Positions 46,632-55,938 of a DNA stretch of 64,000 bases are shown here, piece after piece. Under the pieces are notes generated by a model. It searched no databases and had not been told where the DNA came from. It was given only the letters and a program-made list of their open reading frames with translations. Both the position numbers and the translations under genes were made by a program. Positions within the stretch are counted from its first letter, which is position 1. Each line of letters opens with the position of its first letter. The stretch is taken from NCBI GenBank assembly GCA_002748755.1, contig PDTD01000010.1:1-64000 (forward strand), given 5' to 3'. This DNA comes from Desulfobulbus propionicus. Lineage in GTDB: Bacteria > Desulfobacterota > Desulfobulbia > Desulfobulbales > Desulfobulbaceae.

Positions 46632-46664
46632 GCCATTTCGGAAATCGTTGATTCCCGAAATGGC
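46632..46664 (-). terminator. Hairpin after the amidohydrolase gene
   Basis: GCCATTTCGG (46632-46641) and CCGAAATGGC (46655-46664) make a perfect ten-base-pair stem with a 13-base loop, 14 bp beyond the stop codon of the minus-strand gene. It lacks a T-tract. Confidence 0.5.
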
Positions 46665-46677
46665 ATTGCACTATACT

Positions 46678-47868
46678 CTACGAAAATCTGGGAGATTTGA
46701 GAAGTGTCAGAGCCATATCACAAAAGATCTCAACCCCTGTCTCCAGCACATTTTCATCGAACACAAAGCGGCTGTTATGGAGTGGAGCACATCCATCTGT
46801 TCCCGTCCCAAGAAAGATAAAACAGCCCTTGGCCTTTTCCAGGTAAAAGGACATGTCCTCCCCCCCCATGGTCATCTCAGGTTCAACAACATTGTCTTTT
46901 CCAACAACACGTGTTGCTGAGGCGACAGCCAGTTCAGCCATCTCAGCATCGTTTATTGTGGGAGGGTATCCAACATTGTAATCCAAGATGTAACTCGCTC
47001 CCATGGCATTACAAACACCTTTGACAATTTTCTCCATCCTTTCAGGCCAGGACGCCCAGATATCTCTGTCAAATGTACGGGTTGTCCCTTTCAGCCTGAC
47101 GGAGTCAGGAATAATATTGTAACTTGAACCACCTTCAATACTGCCGATGGTTACCACAGTAGGATTGATGGGACTCATCTGACGACTGACAATTCTTTGT
47201 AGTGCATTAATCACCTGAGCTGCTGTATCAACAGGATCAACACAATTATGAGGCATCGCACCGTGACCTCCCTTGCCTTGAATTGTCAAATCAAAAAAAT
47301 CCATAGCAGCCATGAGTGGTCCCTCTTTGATGCCCACCTTCCCCTTTTCTAAAGCGGGCCAAACATGGGCTCCTATGACATAATCTACATGAGGATTCTC
47401 CATGACCCCAGCATCCACCATCGGTTTGGCCCCCCCAGGTCCTTCTTCGGCCGGTTGAAAAACGAACTTGACATTGCCGTTCAATTCATCTGTCATGGTG
47501 CTAAGAACCTTAGCAGCTCCCAGCACCATAGCCATATGGGCATCATGTCCACATGCATGCATAAAGCCCTGATGGGTCGAGGAAAAAGGTAAATCAGTTT
47601 CTTCAGTTACTGCCAAGGCATCCATATCTGCACGAATCATAAGAGTTTGGCCCTGTGTCGCCTTTGGGCCACTTCCCCGCAAAAGGCAGGTTAACCCGGT
47701 TTTAGCAATACCCGTCTCGGGTACGAGCCCCATCTCTTTGATTTTTTTCTCAATAAAGCTGGATGTTTTTTCCTCGGCAAATCCTGTTTCCGGAATCTGA
47801 TGAAGTGCACGTCTGAAATCAATTACTTCAGGCTTACAGGATGCCACTATAGATTTTAAATCAATCAT
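46678..47868 (-). CDS. M20-family amidohydrolase
   Basis: A 396-residue metallo-amidohydrolase of the N-acyl-amino-acid/hippurate hydrolase group. Metal ligands lie in HACGHDAHMAM, AEEGPGG and IGAHVWP; the lid domain contains GKGGHGAMPHNCVDP. It would release amino acids from N-acyl conjugates in the cytoplasm. The start at 47868 follows GAGGAAAG. It is the third gene of an operon with a symporter and a small membrane protein, so the transporter probably imports its substrate. Confidence 0.9.
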   Translation of the reverse strand: MIDLKSIVASCKPEVIDFRRALHQIPETGFAEEKTSSFIEKKIKEMGLVPETGIAKTGLTCLLRGSGPKATQGQTLMIRADMDALAVTEETDLPFSSTHQGFMHACGHDAHMAMVLGAAKVLSTMTDELNGNVKFVFQPAEEGPGGAKPMVDAGVMENPHVDYVIGAHVWPALEKGKVGIKEGPLMAAMDFFDLTIQGKGGHGAMPHNCVDPVDTAAQVINALQRIVSRQMSPINPTVVTIGSIEGGSSYNIIPDSVRLKGTTRTFDRDIWASWPERMEKIVKGVCNAMGASYILDYNVGYPPTINDAEMAELAVASATRVVGKDNVVEPEMTMGGEDMSFYLEKAKGCFIFLGTGTDGCAPLHNSRFVFDENVLETGVEIFCDMALTLLKSPRFS

Positions 47869-47892
47869 TCTTTCCTCTACAATCATACAAAA

Positions 47893-49350
47893 TCATAAAT
47901 TAACATATTGCCGTACATGTTTTTTGTCCATAGGCGTAGTTAACAACGATACTATAACTAAAACCAGAATGTTTAAAATAAGCCCCTGTAACCCTGCATG
48001 TATTCCGGCAAATTTAGGTATTACTTTTAACACAATAAGGTAATTAAAAACTACTCCAGTGAGAATACCACATATAGCACCGGCCTTAGTTGCTCTGGGC
48101 CAGAAAAAAGTTGCTGCGGTCAAAGGAAGAAGCTGAACAATAGAGCCGTAGGAGCCAAGCAGCAAAGAAACGAGAGTCTGGCCACCAAATATTGCTACCA
48201 GATAAGATACCAGGCCGAATCCCAAAACAGAGATTCTTATCCACCAGGTAGCTTCCCCTTCAGTTTGTTTTTTCTTTTTCAGGGGCTGTACCAGATCCTG
48301 CGCAAAAATTGAACCTGCTGCGTGGGTTATAGTATCTTGGGTAGACATTGCCGCTGCAAGGGCTGCAGCAAGCACCATACCGATGGCAAGAGGACCGAAG
48401 TTCATATTCGCAAACATCCAGGGAAGTATTCTGTCTGGGGCACCTAAAACATCGGGCTCTACCTGCATAATACCTGCAAAACCAATAAAAAGTACCGGGA
48501 CAAGAAAGATAGCAAACGATGGATACCACACAATCGTTCGTTTGAGAGTACGTTCACTTTCAGCAGTGTATGCCTTCATAAAGAGATGAGGCCACATGGA
48601 AAAGCCCAGTACAGAAACAATAACTGCTGTCGCGTATTCAATGTACCCCATTTTCGTCCCAGGACCTACAAGGAGGTGGGTCGGCATTTTTTCAGCAATC
48701 TGGGTAAACATATTGGTAGGCCCGCCATAAAGGGAAAAAGCAAAGTAGAGGCCTAAGACCCATGCTGTTACTACCATAAATACGCCCTGAAAAACATTTG
48801 TCCAGGCAACGGCCCTGACCCCACCAAAGAAAACATAGGCGACCACAACTACGTAGGCAATTGCGGCTCCTGCCCAAAAGGGAATTCTTCCGCCAGAAGC
48901 GACCTCAAAAACATATGCGCTCCCCTTCATTTGCAGAGTAATGTATTGAATGAATGCAAGGATAGAAACCACGGCAACAATAATTGATAGGGCCTTGGAC
49001 TGAAAACGCCCTGCAAAGAGCTGAGCCTGAGTTACATAATTGAACTTTTTACCGGCCTTTGCAGCACGGGGTCCCCAGAGCCACCAGGGAACAAGGCCGA
49101 GCGCACAGTATCCGAGAATAAAGAAGGAGGCAGCACCTTTTGAATAAGCCCACCCTGGCCCACCAAGATAAGCAAATGCACTGAAAATCGCACCGCCCAT
49201 TAAAAAATAAAGGACAACAAAACCAAGGCTGGAGTCAGCTGCGATATATTCTTTGACAGAGCTTTCATGACCTTTACTGGCAAAAGAGCCAATAAAAAAA
49301 ACAATGCTCAGATATACAACAATAACCCCCATGGTGATCATCCAGCTCAT
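47893..49350 (-). CDS. Sodium:solute symporter (SSS family)
   Basis: A 485-residue transporter with about 13 membrane helices. The LeuT-fold sodium site region (VLAAALAAAMSTQDTITHAAG) and the segment GGVRAVAWTNVFQGVFMV are typical of the sodium:solute symporter family, in particular the branch near pantothenate/proline carriers. The gene lies 24 bp upstream of the amidohydrolase. The substrate is unknown, but an N-acylated amino acid or short peptide would fit the neighbour. Confidence 0.9.
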   Translation of the reverse strand: MSWMITMGVIVVYLSIVFFIGSFASKGHESSVKEYIAADSSLGFVVLYFLMGGAIFSAFAYLGGPGWAYSKGAASFFILGYCALGLVPWWLWGPRAAKAGKKFNYVTQAQLFAGRFQSKALSIIVAVVSILAFIQYITLQMKGSAYVFEVASGGRIPFWAGAAIAYVVVVAYVFFGGVRAVAWTNVFQGVFMVVTAWVLGLYFAFSLYGGPTNMFTQIAEKMPTHLLVGPGTKMGYIEYATAVIVSVLGFSMWPHLFMKAYTAESERTLKRTIVWYPSFAIFLVPVLFIGFAGIMQVEPDVLGAPDRILPWMFANMNFGPLAIGMVLAAALAAAMSTQDTITHAAGSIFAQDLVQPLKKKKQTEGEATWWIRISVLGFGLVSYLVAIFGGQTLVSLLLGSYGSIVQLLPLTAATFFWPRATKAGAICGILTGVVFNYLIVLKVIPKFAGIHAGLQGLILNILVLVIVSLLTTPMDKKHVRQYVNL

Positions 49351-49628
49351 TCTTTACCTCCTGTCAAATTATCTTCTTTTAATTCCATTGAATACATCAC
49401 CAAAAGAACAATAAACTCCAATACAATGAACATAGCAACAGTAAACAAACTAAACGGCATGCCAAGTATAATCGGTTCAACTCTGTTGGCAAATACCCAA
49501 TAAAAGGATTGCCCTAAAACAATCAAACTCATTATTGTGAAAAAGATCAAACCTCTTCTTTTTTTGCTCGGAGATGTCCCCTCCTTAAATATAACGATAC
49601 CATAATCGTCTTTCTGCATATCATTCAT
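49347..49628 (-). CDS. Small membrane partner of the symporter (DUF3311-like)
   Basis: A 93-residue protein with two membrane helices (about 26-46 and 52-80), including ANRVEPIILGMPFSLF, the pattern of DUF3311/YhdT-type small proteins encoded next to SSS transporters. It overlaps the symporter start by four bases (ATGA), which points to a two-component transporter. Confidence 0.75.
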   Translation of the reverse strand: MNDMQKDDYGIVIFKEGTSPSKKRRGLIFFTIMSLIVLGQSFYWVFANRVEPIILGMPFSLFTVAMFIVLEFIVLLVMYSMELKEDNLTGGKE

Positions 49629-49687
49629 AATAACACCCTTGTATCATTTGATAGGTTTTACTTGTCTTGTATTAAAAACTAAAATAT

Positions 49688-49729
49688 ATGTATATTAGAC
49701 TTTTTCACCTCCTTCTATTTAATATACAT
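49688..49729 (-). promoter_or_regulatory. Inverted repeat in the symporter operon promoter region
   Basis: ATGTATATTA (49688-49697) and TAATATACAT (49720-49729) are perfect ten-base arms separated by 22 bases, about 60-100 bp upstream of the first gene of the operon. This is a likely operator for a dimeric regulator. Confidence 0.5.
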
Positions 49730-49939
49730 AGTATTGCATTTGAGTATTAACCTATACAACCGAGCTCTTTATGATCGTGGAGCGTTTAAGGCTGTATCAA
49801 CCAGAAATCGGTATAATCTACGTGACCATCGAATGGTCAATAATTGTTGGCGCAGCAGATAAATGACAAATGTAGTTACCGATCACAGGGCCTCGTTTAA
49901 CTGGCCAGCCCAATTTATTCTAGATCAGAACTTTGATCC

Positions 49940-50290
49940 TTATTGATCCTGGATTCGACAGGTCTGCCTGAGCGAGAAAATTCGCTGCAGCTAGCGGTTT
50001 CCTTTTTTACTCTTGGTTTTCCTGGCCACGTTTTCGCCAGAGCACGGTAAAGCGGATCATTCGTTTGGTGAAGTTATGAGTTGGCTCATCCCCTTCTTCA
50101 ATGAGGAAAGGAAAGCGCGCCTCTCATTCGTGCTCGAGATGGCCCCCAAACCTCCCCGCATCACTGTCAAAGTCACGATACAGTGCAAGAAGGCGACAAA
50201 GCCAAGCATACAATGATGACCACTCTCCTTTGGTGCGTATGGGCACAATAACAAATGGCAAATAAGTTAAAAATTGTGCTTGGTACGTGA
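49940..50290 (-). pseudogene. IS66-family transposase remnant
   Basis: Broken minus-strand frames spell an IS66 TnpC C-terminal half: YAWLCRLLALYRDFDSDAGR, then HNFTKRMIRFTVLWRKRGQ, then KGNR, an in-frame TAG, and LQRIFSLRQTCRIQDQ ending at TAA (49940-49942). It is a different IS66 subgroup from the piece at 45948-46190. Confidence 0.65.
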
Positions 50291-50650
50291 TGGAAGGGTA
50301 AGGAGCCCCCTCAGTACTGTGCAAATACTACCAGAGGGATCCTGCCTACAACAATAAGGCAGGAAATGTTACCAGAAATACTTCAATCAACCAAGTTCTT
50401 TCATCTTTTTCACCTAATCAACACAGATCTGGCTTTACAGCAACAGAAGGCCGGTTGGGTTGATCATATTGTGGTGGCATCTTGGTGCAGATAGAAAAAC
50501 CAATACCCTGTGGGTACACTATTTTTGCGAGTTTTTCTAAAAAAAATTTGAGATGGAAAACTATATGTCGTTTCTTACCTCTAGTACTTACAGGGAGTAA
50601 CTTACCGGGATACTTGGTTGAATATTATCTTGAAAAGAGTGGGAGGGTGG

Positions 50651-51691
50651 TGGACCCCCATTAATGGGACAGCCTGATGGGTGGGATAAGCCACAAGCCC
50701 TGAGATGAGAAAATGAAAAAGAGGTATCAGGCAGCCTCGGCGAACGGGCAAGGCAAACCAAAGTTAACCTCATCCGGGGTTTTGTGGTCAAGAGAAGAAT
50801 GGCCTCTTGCCAAATTGTAGCACTGGATCCACTTGGCAAGTCCGACGCGAAGCGACCTGCCGTTTTCAAATGAGTGTAGATAAATGTACTGGTGCTTGAG
50901 GGTCCACCATAACCACTCTCCAAAAACATTGTCCTGGCAACGGCCTCGGCCATCCTTGCCGATGGACACTTGGTTGTCCTGGAGAACCTGGTAACAGCAT
51001 TGCTGGTGCATTGGGATGCTTGGTCAGTATTGAAAATATAAGGAGGTCCAAAACGGCCTCTGGCTTCCTCCAGAGCATTTAGGCAAAATGCCGAATCCGG
51101 TGTATTGGAAATCCGCCAGGACAAGAATTTGCGGCTGTGCCAGTCCATAATCGCCACAAGATACATATATCCGCGATCCATGGGGATGTATGTGATATCG
51201 TTTGCCCCACCTGATTAGGTCGATTGATGGTTCATCCCTTCAACAGATAGGGTATTCTTTGGGCTGGGGATGGGGACGACTGGTTCCGGGTTTGGGATAG
51301 ACTGCCTCAATACCCATCAATCGCTTTGACCCCTGGATCCGTTTGCGGCTGACCTTTAGGCCCTCGCGCTTTCATTGCCGGCGGATTGTCCGGCTACCGG
51401 AGGATGGATTTTCCAGGTACAATGCATCTCTTTTTCGCATCAAGTCCAAGTTTTCTTGTTGTATGGGCTGTTGGCGATAAGAGGAAGACGACCGGCTGAC
51501 GTCTAAGAACTTGCACTGTCTGGATATGCTCAGCTTAGGCTTTTAGGTTCAATTCGTCGTTTTGAATGGCTGCTCAAGCGACCTTTGCCTTGAACTGTGG
51601 ACTGTGTGTTTTGCGTTTTTTATCCATTGGCAGATCCTCCTGAATGTGGTCTGAAGTATAGCTTACCACATTGGCCAATTTTTGGGGGCCA
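50651..51691 (-). mobile_element. IS3-family element, copy C (degenerate)
   Basis: A 1041-bp element with ends TGGACCCCCATTAATGGG (50651) and, inward from 51691, TGGCCCCCAAAAATTGGCC. On the minus strand the orfA start (ATG at 51627) reads into a shortened helix-turn-helix region with a deletion near 51540, and the orfB part is split over two frames (YLVAIMDWHSRKFLSWRISN; GRCQDNVFGEWLWWTLKHQY). It is about 50 bp longer than copy B because it keeps more of the orfB N-terminus. Confidence 0.8.
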
Positions 51692-51810
51692 CTGCCGAAC
51701 AAAGCATAATAGCAGCTCTAAAGGATGTTCCAGAAGATTGTTTACCTAACAACCTTCTGGAACGGACTGAATTGTATTTGGTATCCTCATCGGTGGAGGG
51801 AAGGTGTTAC

Positions 51811-52101
51811 TTAGAAAGGATTATTGATTCGAGTACGCAGAATACCGGAGGGTTTAAACGTTACCACTCTTCTGGCATCCAGAATAAGTTCATTGCCCGT
51901 TTGCGGGTTTCTCCCCCTCCTGGATTTTTTGTCCTTGATATTAAATTTTCCAAAGCCGCTTAGGAGCAAATCCTGCCCCTTTATCAGGGAATTCTTGGAC
52001 AGCTTTAAAAACGTTTCAACAGAGTCTGTTGACTGTGACTTTGTGAGTGAGGGGTGTTTTTTGTACACTTGCTGCACCAGATCAGCTTTTGTTAAAGTCA
52101 T
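51811..52101 (-). CDS. IHF/HU-family DNA-bending protein
   Basis: A 96-residue nucleoid protein. The N-terminal dimerisation helices (MTLTKADLVQQVYKK) and the DNA-binding arm region (GFGKFNIKDKKSRRGRNPQT with the proline that intercalates, then RRVVTFKPSGILRTRI) are typical of IHF-alpha-like proteins. The middle is more diverged than usual (STDSVETFLKLSKNSLIKG). The ATG at 52101 follows GGAGGTC. It stands alone beside IS copy C, so it may be an accessory paralogue rather than the core IHF subunit. Confidence 0.88.
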   Translation of the reverse strand: MTLTKADLVQQVYKKHPSLTKSQSTDSVETFLKLSKNSLIKGQDLLLSGFGKFNIKDKKSRRGRNPQTGNELILDARRVVTFKPSGILRTRINNPF

Positions 52102-52202
52102 GCTTGACCTCCAGTGATACTGCTGGCCCGAATTGTGGATGATGATTGCATCCAAGGGTCGGCCAGGGCTTTTTCGGTTTGTGACGATTGAGACTGTATG
52201 TT

Positions 52203-52225
52203 GACAAAGTGGAGAGCACTTTGTC
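52203..52225 (-). promoter_or_regulatory. Perfect inverted repeat upstream of the IHF-like gene
   Basis: GACAAAGTG and CACTTTGTC surround the loop GAGAG, about 100 bp upstream of the start codon. It may be an operator or a leader hairpin. Confidence 0.4.
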
Positions 52226-52378
52226 TTGTTGTGAAAAGATGGTGATCTATATAAACAAAAAAAACAAGCCAGCTTTTTTTGCCTCGTGCTAGCCCGGCCT
52301 GCTCAGACACATTTTGCCGAAATGTGAGCCTGCTCACGAACATCACATCCATCCGTTTGGGTCAATTTGTTCCCCCAG

Positions 52379-52411
52379 GCAACAAAATGTTCATGAGCAA
52401 TCCGGGCTAGG
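52379..52411 (+). repeat. Dispersed repeat family R2, copy 3
   Basis: AACAAAATGTTCATGAG then CAATCCGGGCTAG. The first half matches R2 in the murC end and the second half is the R1 ending, linking both families. It stands 9 bp from the hairpin repeat copy 2. Confidence 0.6.
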
Positions 52412-52420
52412 TTATGTTCA

Positions 52421-52588
52421 CTAGTGTCATGTCAACGCTGGAATGTCAGTATATTGCGCCGGATTTTTCTTGTTCTTATGCAGTCTTGTCCTGGGTTGCA
52501 TAGTAGTGCTATGTGACCCAGGGCAAGGCTGCATAAGGGCTGAAAAAGACAAGCAGGATACGACAGAGCAGCGTTGACAGGACACTAG
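52421..52588. mobile_element. 168-bp hairpin MITE-like repeat, copy 2
   Basis: Nearly identical to 19054-19221. Its ends are CTAGTGTCATGTCAACG and, on the other side, the reverse complement of CTAGTGTCCTGTCAACG. The fifth base differs from copy 1 on both sides in a matching way (G:C in copy 1, T:A here). It ends 15 bp beyond the eno stop codon and could serve as its 3' hairpin. Confidence 0.85.
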
Positions 52589-52603
52589 ATATTGGGTGTC
52601 AAT

Positions 52604-53899
52604 TCATTTCGACAAGAAATGAAAAGCCCCTGTTCCTGCATATTGTGCGGCATTTCCTAGTTCTTCCTCAATGCGGAGCAACTGGTTGTATTTTGCCACC
52701 CTGTCGCTGCGTGAAGGTGCGCCGGTTTTAATCTGCCCGGTGTTCAAGGCCACCGCAAGGTCGGCAATAGTCGCGTCCTCTGTTTCACCAGACCGATGGG
52801 AGATCACGGAGGTGTATCCTGCCCGGTGAGCCATGTCCACAGCGTCAAGGGTTTCTGTAACCGAGCCTATCTGATTTAATTTAACCAGGATAGAGTTGGC
52901 GACATTACGACGAATACCTTTTTTTAGAATCTCAGTGTTTGTGACAAAGATATCATCCCCGACAAGCTGAATTGAACTGCCGAGTTTTTTGGTAAGTTTC
53001 TCCCATCCCTTCCAGTCTGATTCGTCAAGTCCGTCTTCAATGGTAATGAGGGGATACTTTTCGACCCAGTTACTGTAGAATTCAATCATCTCCTCAGCGC
53101 TTTTTTTAGGCTTTTTTTCAGCGCTCAGGATGTATGCCTTTTTTTCTTCAGAATAAAATTCACTGGCTGCCGCATCAATGCCGATGCATATATCTTTACC
53201 CGGTTTATAGCCTGCCTGGGTAATGCCTTCCAGAATTGCTTCCATGGCTTCTTCATTGGAACGCAAGTTGGGGGCGAATCCTCCTTCGTCACCTACAGCG
53301 GTCTGCAGACCCCGGCTTTTAAGTACACCCTTGAGTGAGTGGAAGGTTTCGGTCCCCATGCACAACGCTTCAGCAAATGATTGGGCACCAACGGGCAGAA
53401 CCATGAATTCCTGAATATCCACGTTGTTGTCAGCATGGGCCCCCCCGTTCAAAATGTTCATCATCGGTACGGGTAGAATTTTGGCATTGATGCCGCCGAT
53501 GTAGTTGTAAAGGGGAAGGTCAAGCTCAGCGGCTGTTGCCTTGGCCAGGGCCATGGAAACGCCGAGAATGGCATTGGCGCCCAGTTTCTTTTTGTTTTTT
53601 GTGCCATCAAGCTGCAACAGGATGGTGTCGATAAGCACCTGCTGTGAGGACTCGAATCCCAAAATGGCCGGGGCAATGAGATCGTTTATATTTTTTACCG
53701 CCTTTTGTACTCCCTTTCCGCCAAATCGTTTTTTTCGGGTATCGCGAAGTTCCAAGGCCTCGCGTTTTCCAGTGGAGGCTCCAGAGGGGACAGCTGCTCT
53801 TCCCACAGCCCCTGTTTCAAGATAGATTTCTACTTCAACGGTGGGATTCCCTCGGGAATCAAGGATTTCTCTTCCCACAACATCACTTATTTCGCCCAT
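52604..53899 (-). CDS. eno: Enolase
   Basis: A 431-residue glycolytic enzyme converting 2-phosphoglycerate to phosphoenolpyruvate. It has the N-terminal [26 protein letters not shown], the metal site region [11 protein letters not shown] and [10 protein letters not shown], the catalytic lysine in [14 protein letters not shown] and the [17 protein letters not shown] signature. The gene follows pilC on the same strand with a 61-bp gap. Confidence 0.97.
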   Translation of the reverse strand: MGEISDVVGREILDSRGNPTVEVEIYLETGAVGRAAVPSGASTGKREALELRDTRKKRFGGKGVQKAVKNINDLIAPAILGFESSQQVLIDTILLQLDGTKNKKKLGANAILGVSMALAKATAAELDLPLYNYIGGINAKILPVPMMNILNGGAHADNNVDIQEFMVLPVGAQSFAEALCMGTETFHSLKGVLKSRGLQTAVGDEGGFAPNLRSNEEAMEAILEGITQAGYKPGKDICIGIDAAASEFYSEEKKAYILSAEKKPKKSAEEMIEFYSNWVEKYPLITIEDGLDESDWKGWEKLTKKLGSSIQLVGDDIFVTNTEILKKGIRRNVANSILVKLNQIGSVTETLDAVDMAHRAGYTSVISHRSGETEDATIADLAVALNTGQIKTGAPSRSDRVAKYNQLLRIEEELGNAAQYAGTGAFHFLSK

Positions 53900-53960
53900 G
53901 GCTGCCTTGCTCCAATGTATAAGAGATTATATAAAGTTTTTGATATGTTATTCGGATGTT

Positions 53961-55172
53961 TTATCCGCCGACAACGGAGGCCATCTGAAAAATCGGCAGG
54001 TACATGGCAACAACCAGTCCCCCGATCATGCCCCCGAGAAAGACCATCATGAATGGCTCTATCATGGCAGTAAGGTTTTCAACCGCCTGGTCAACCTCTT
54101 CGTCATAAAAATCAGCAATTTTTTCCAGCATGGTATCCAGTGCCCCAACGGATTCACCTACATTTATCATCTGGACAACCATGTTAGGAAACACGCCTGA
54201 TTCTTCAAGGGGATCCGCAATAGGGCGGCCTTCGGCAATAGCGTCCGCGACTCTGAATACGGCTTGTTCAATGACCTTGTTGCCCGCTGTCTTACCGACG
54301 ACCTGCAGGGCGTCCAGAATGGGGACACCACTTTGTAACATGGTGCTCAGCGTTCTGGTAAACTTGGCCACAGCAATTCTTCGGGTCAGGGGGCCAATAA
54401 CAGGAGCGCGGAGCAAGAGGGAATCTATAACCAGTCTTCCCTTCTCGCTTGCATATATTTTTTTGATCCCCCAAAAAAATATAAGAGCCACGAGAAGAAA
54501 CCAGAACCAGTTTGCCTTAAATCCGTTGCTCATGTTGACGACTATTTGGGTCGGTAAAGGTAATGCTGAACCAAAGTCTTTGAACATTTTATCAAATACC
54601 GGGATAACGAACAAGAGAATGACGATCAGGATAATGATTGAAATACCCAGACAGATGCTAGGGTAGGTCATGGCGCCTTTGATTCTCTTCTGCAATGCCA
54701 TGGATTTTTCTTTAAAAATCGCCAGGCGGGATAAAATAGTATCCAGAATACCGCCCAACTCACCGGCTTCAATCATGTTACTGTACAGCTTGTCAAAGGC
54801 CTTGGGATGTTTGCGCATGGAGTCAGCCAGGGTGGTTCCCGTTTCGACATCAACCTGGATATCCGTCAGGATTTTTTTAAATGTTCTGTTGTCCTGCTGT
54901 TTACCAAGAACCTGCAGGCATTGCACCAGCGGCAGGCCGGCATCGATCATGGTGGACAACTGCCGGGTAAAGATGACGACATCTTTGCCGGTTACCTTGG
55001 GTTGGAACAGGGGAATGCTTTCCAGGATATCCTTTGGTTTTTCCTTGACAACGGCATCCTCTATACGCAAGCGTTTGAGTTGGGCTTTGGCTGAAGTTTC
55101 GTCAACCGCCTCAATCTCACCCTTGCGCTTTTCGCCGAAGCTGTTTTTTCCTTTCCATATATAAATAGGCAT
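53961..55172 (-). CDS. pilC: Type IV pilus inner-membrane platform protein PilC
   Basis: A 403-residue GspF/PilC family protein. The N-terminus IYIWKGKNSFGEKRKGEIEA, the first domain motif TRQLSTMIDAGLPLVQCL and the second TRTLSTMLQSGVPILDALQV are typical for PilC, as is the end PIFQMASVVGG. Three membrane helices lie near residues 170-195, 215-235 and 375-397. It works with the PilB/PilT ATPases; none are adjacent. The start at 55172 follows GGAGAACAAGG. Confidence 0.92.
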   Translation of the reverse strand: MPIYIWKGKNSFGEKRKGEIEAVDETSAKAQLKRLRIEDAVVKEKPKDILESIPLFQPKVTGKDVVIFTRQLSTMIDAGLPLVQCLQVLGKQQDNRTFKKILTDIQVDVETGTTLADSMRKHPKAFDKLYSNMIEAGELGGILDTILSRLAIFKEKSMALQKRIKGAMTYPSICLGISIIILIVILLFVIPVFDKMFKDFGSALPLPTQIVVNMSNGFKANWFWFLLVALIFFWGIKKIYASEKGRLVIDSLLLRAPVIGPLTRRIAVAKFTRTLSTMLQSGVPILDALQVVGKTAGNKVIEQAVFRVADAIAEGRPIADPLEESGVFPNMVVQMINVGESVGALDTMLEKIADFYDEEVDQAVENLTAMIEPFMMVFLGGMIGGLVVAMYLPIFQMASVVGG

Positions 55173-55362
55173 GCCTTGTTCTCCAGACAGCGTCAAAGAT
55201 ATTTTTGGGTGTGCATCGAGTAAATGTATTGACAGATCACCTAATTGCTTTTATAAACTTCCCTCTTTAGTAGCAAAACCGACTGCTTGCAGTCTATAAT
55301 ATTGTATGGAAGTTTTTTTCTTGGTTCAAGAAAAAGTTTATATTTTTTCAGGAGTTGGCGCT

Positions 55363-55611
55363 ATGCAAACAGACAGTGTAGAGAAGGCAACTGCAAGTGG
55401 ATTTCAGCCCGTTGCTGAGCAGTGTGAAGGATGTGATAGGATTGTAGAGGTTGAGGATGGCAGATTTTGTTCCACCTATGTGCAGCCTGCAGCTAAATGG
55501 CGAATGGGGATCTGCAATTTCGCAACCCATGCCAAGCCGGAAGTAAAGGTGGTCAAGGTTCGTATCAACCCTTTGAAGGCCGCAAAAAGGGCATCAAAGC
55601 GCAAGTCATAA
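55363..55611 (+). CDS. PxxKW-family cysteine-rich protein
   Basis: An 82-residue protein with the family pattern CEGCDRIVE, then C-x-x-Y, PAAKW (the PxxKW motif), and GICNFATH, followed by a lysine-rich tail. Four cysteines and histidine suggest a metal site. The family is largely confined to sulfate-reducing and related delta-proteobacteria and its function is not known. The ATG at 55363 follows CAGGAG and starts at the family N-terminus. It has its own terminator. Confidence 0.85.
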   Translation: MQTDSVEKATASGFQPVAEQCEGCDRIVEVEDGRFCSTYVQPAAKWRMGICNFATHAKPEVKVVKVRINPLKAAKRASKRKS

Positions 55612-55641
55612 GCCATTTGTGCCCCTTCGTCCCCTGTATCC

Positions 55642-55682
55642 AAACCGGAACCTTTCCTCTGTGAGGGACCGGTTTTTTTTAT
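55642..55682 (+). terminator. Terminator after the PxxKW gene
   Basis: ACCGG(AA)CC pairs with GG(A)CCGGT around a loop, followed by eight T residues, about 30 bp beyond the stop codon. Confidence 0.75.
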
Positions 55683-55938
55683 TTTGATGCTGTACTCTGC
55701 ATCAGTACACGATTCACAACGACGTACATCCACAAGGTGGCAGGGCGTTCCAATATAGAACTCACCTAAATTGCGCATGAGTGTTTTGTGGATTGTTTGA
55801 AATATAAGATAAAAACAATTAGTTACATGGTTGATTCGTTGCGGCTGATTTGCCAAATATCTCATGGGCAACTTGGGTGAGCCTCCTTGATTGAGGAATA
55901 GACACAAGACGACATATGGGCTTCAGATCGAGGCCGTT
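55683..55938. other. Gap with no gene seen
   Basis: Lies between the PxxKW gene terminator and the 3' end of ugd on the other strand. Frames here are short and without recognisable domains. Confidence 0.4.
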
